Source of the DNA: Streptomyces sp. H27-H1
GTDB lineage: Bacteria > Actinomycetota > Actinomycetes > Streptomycetales > Streptomycetaceae
NCBI RefSeq assembly: GCF_026627445.1
Contig: NZ_JAPNLJ010000008.1
Span: 124,001 to 188,000, forward strand
Length of the DNA: 64,000 nucleotides
Direction: 5' to 3'
In this document: piece after piece, positions 63,915-64,000 of the stretch
Position numbering within the stretch: the first letter of the stretch is position 1
Layout of the letters: every line of letters starts with the position of its first letter
Position numbers and translations under genes: made by a program
Notes under the pieces: generated by a model
What the model was told of the DNA's origin: nothing
The model's input: the letters and a program-made list of their open reading frames with translations, nothing else
The model's database searches: none

Positions 63915-64000
63915 AGGCGCCGCGTCCGGCCGGGCCTTAGGCCCGGGTTTGAACTCGCCGTCATCGAGCAGGCGCCGTGCGAAGAGAAATCCGAGCACAG

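Noticed and set aside
63777..63998. Minus-strand frame near the window end (LGFLFARRLLDDGEFKPG)
   Set aside because: The first 30 bases look protein-like and may be the end of a gene outside the window, but the frame runs through the terminator hairpin and the DUF6131 gene, so no feature is called.

Overview
The window is high-GC actinobacterial DNA, almost certainly from a Streptomyces or a close relative. The signs are strong G/C at third codon positions, frequent GTG starts, and typical streptomycete families: FUSC, PucR, DUF4142, DUF1996, DUF4232, DUF6131, GPP34, PF03640 lipoproteins, a secreted M9 collagenase and a secreted ricin-domain protein. No rRNA, tRNA, CRISPR array or replication origin was seen. 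The content looks like accessory chromosome (arm-like) rather than core.

Layout. 0-6.4 kb: a VOC protein cut by the window edge, a manganese-type exporter under a yybP-ykoY riboswitch, a cytochrome P450, a divergent TetR/FUSC pair around a perfect palindrome, and an SRPBCC protein. 6.9-15 kb: a DUF4142/DUF1996 pair, a PucR regulator, and a four-gene run that looks like an electron-transfer module (six-helix cytochrome b, NuoF-like flavoprotein with a ferredoxin tail, two lipoproteins). 15-20 kb: an atypical radical SAM protein convergent with a 1140-residue molybdopterin enzyme fused to its own FAD reductase and 2Fe-2S ferredoxin. 20-31 kb: a GntR/ABC operon with a 13-bp-arm operator, a secreted TIG-repeat protein, an SRAP DNA-protein crosslink protein, a ROK regulator and the collagenase.

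31-44 kb: a broken SDR, a serine hydrolase without its catalytic lysine, and then the most striking locus, three overlapping genes encoding a receiver-glutaredoxin-like-thioredoxin-reductase fusion, a cNMP-domain histidine kinase and a UBP-type zinc finger protein. A cyanate detoxification locus follows (cynS, cynT, and divergent cynR with a CTATAG palindrome), then a small cluster of type-VII-like (WXG) proteins.

44-54.5 kb is a decaying zone. It holds a frameshifted Ser/Thr kinase, a 165-bp MITE-like element, a second copy of its right end with an IS5-family element inserted exactly at its CTAG terminus, a second IS5-family element just upstream of a small secreted gene, and many gene relics. 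54.5-64 kb: katG, a translationally coupled nucleotidyltransferase-BON-metallophosphatase operon, an MFS transporter broken by an 80-bp tandem duplication, two secreted proteins and a DUF6131 mini-membrane protein.

All assignments come from reading the sequence and from memory of the families. No database search was run. Several frameshifts could be assembly errors rather than biology; the affected entries say so.
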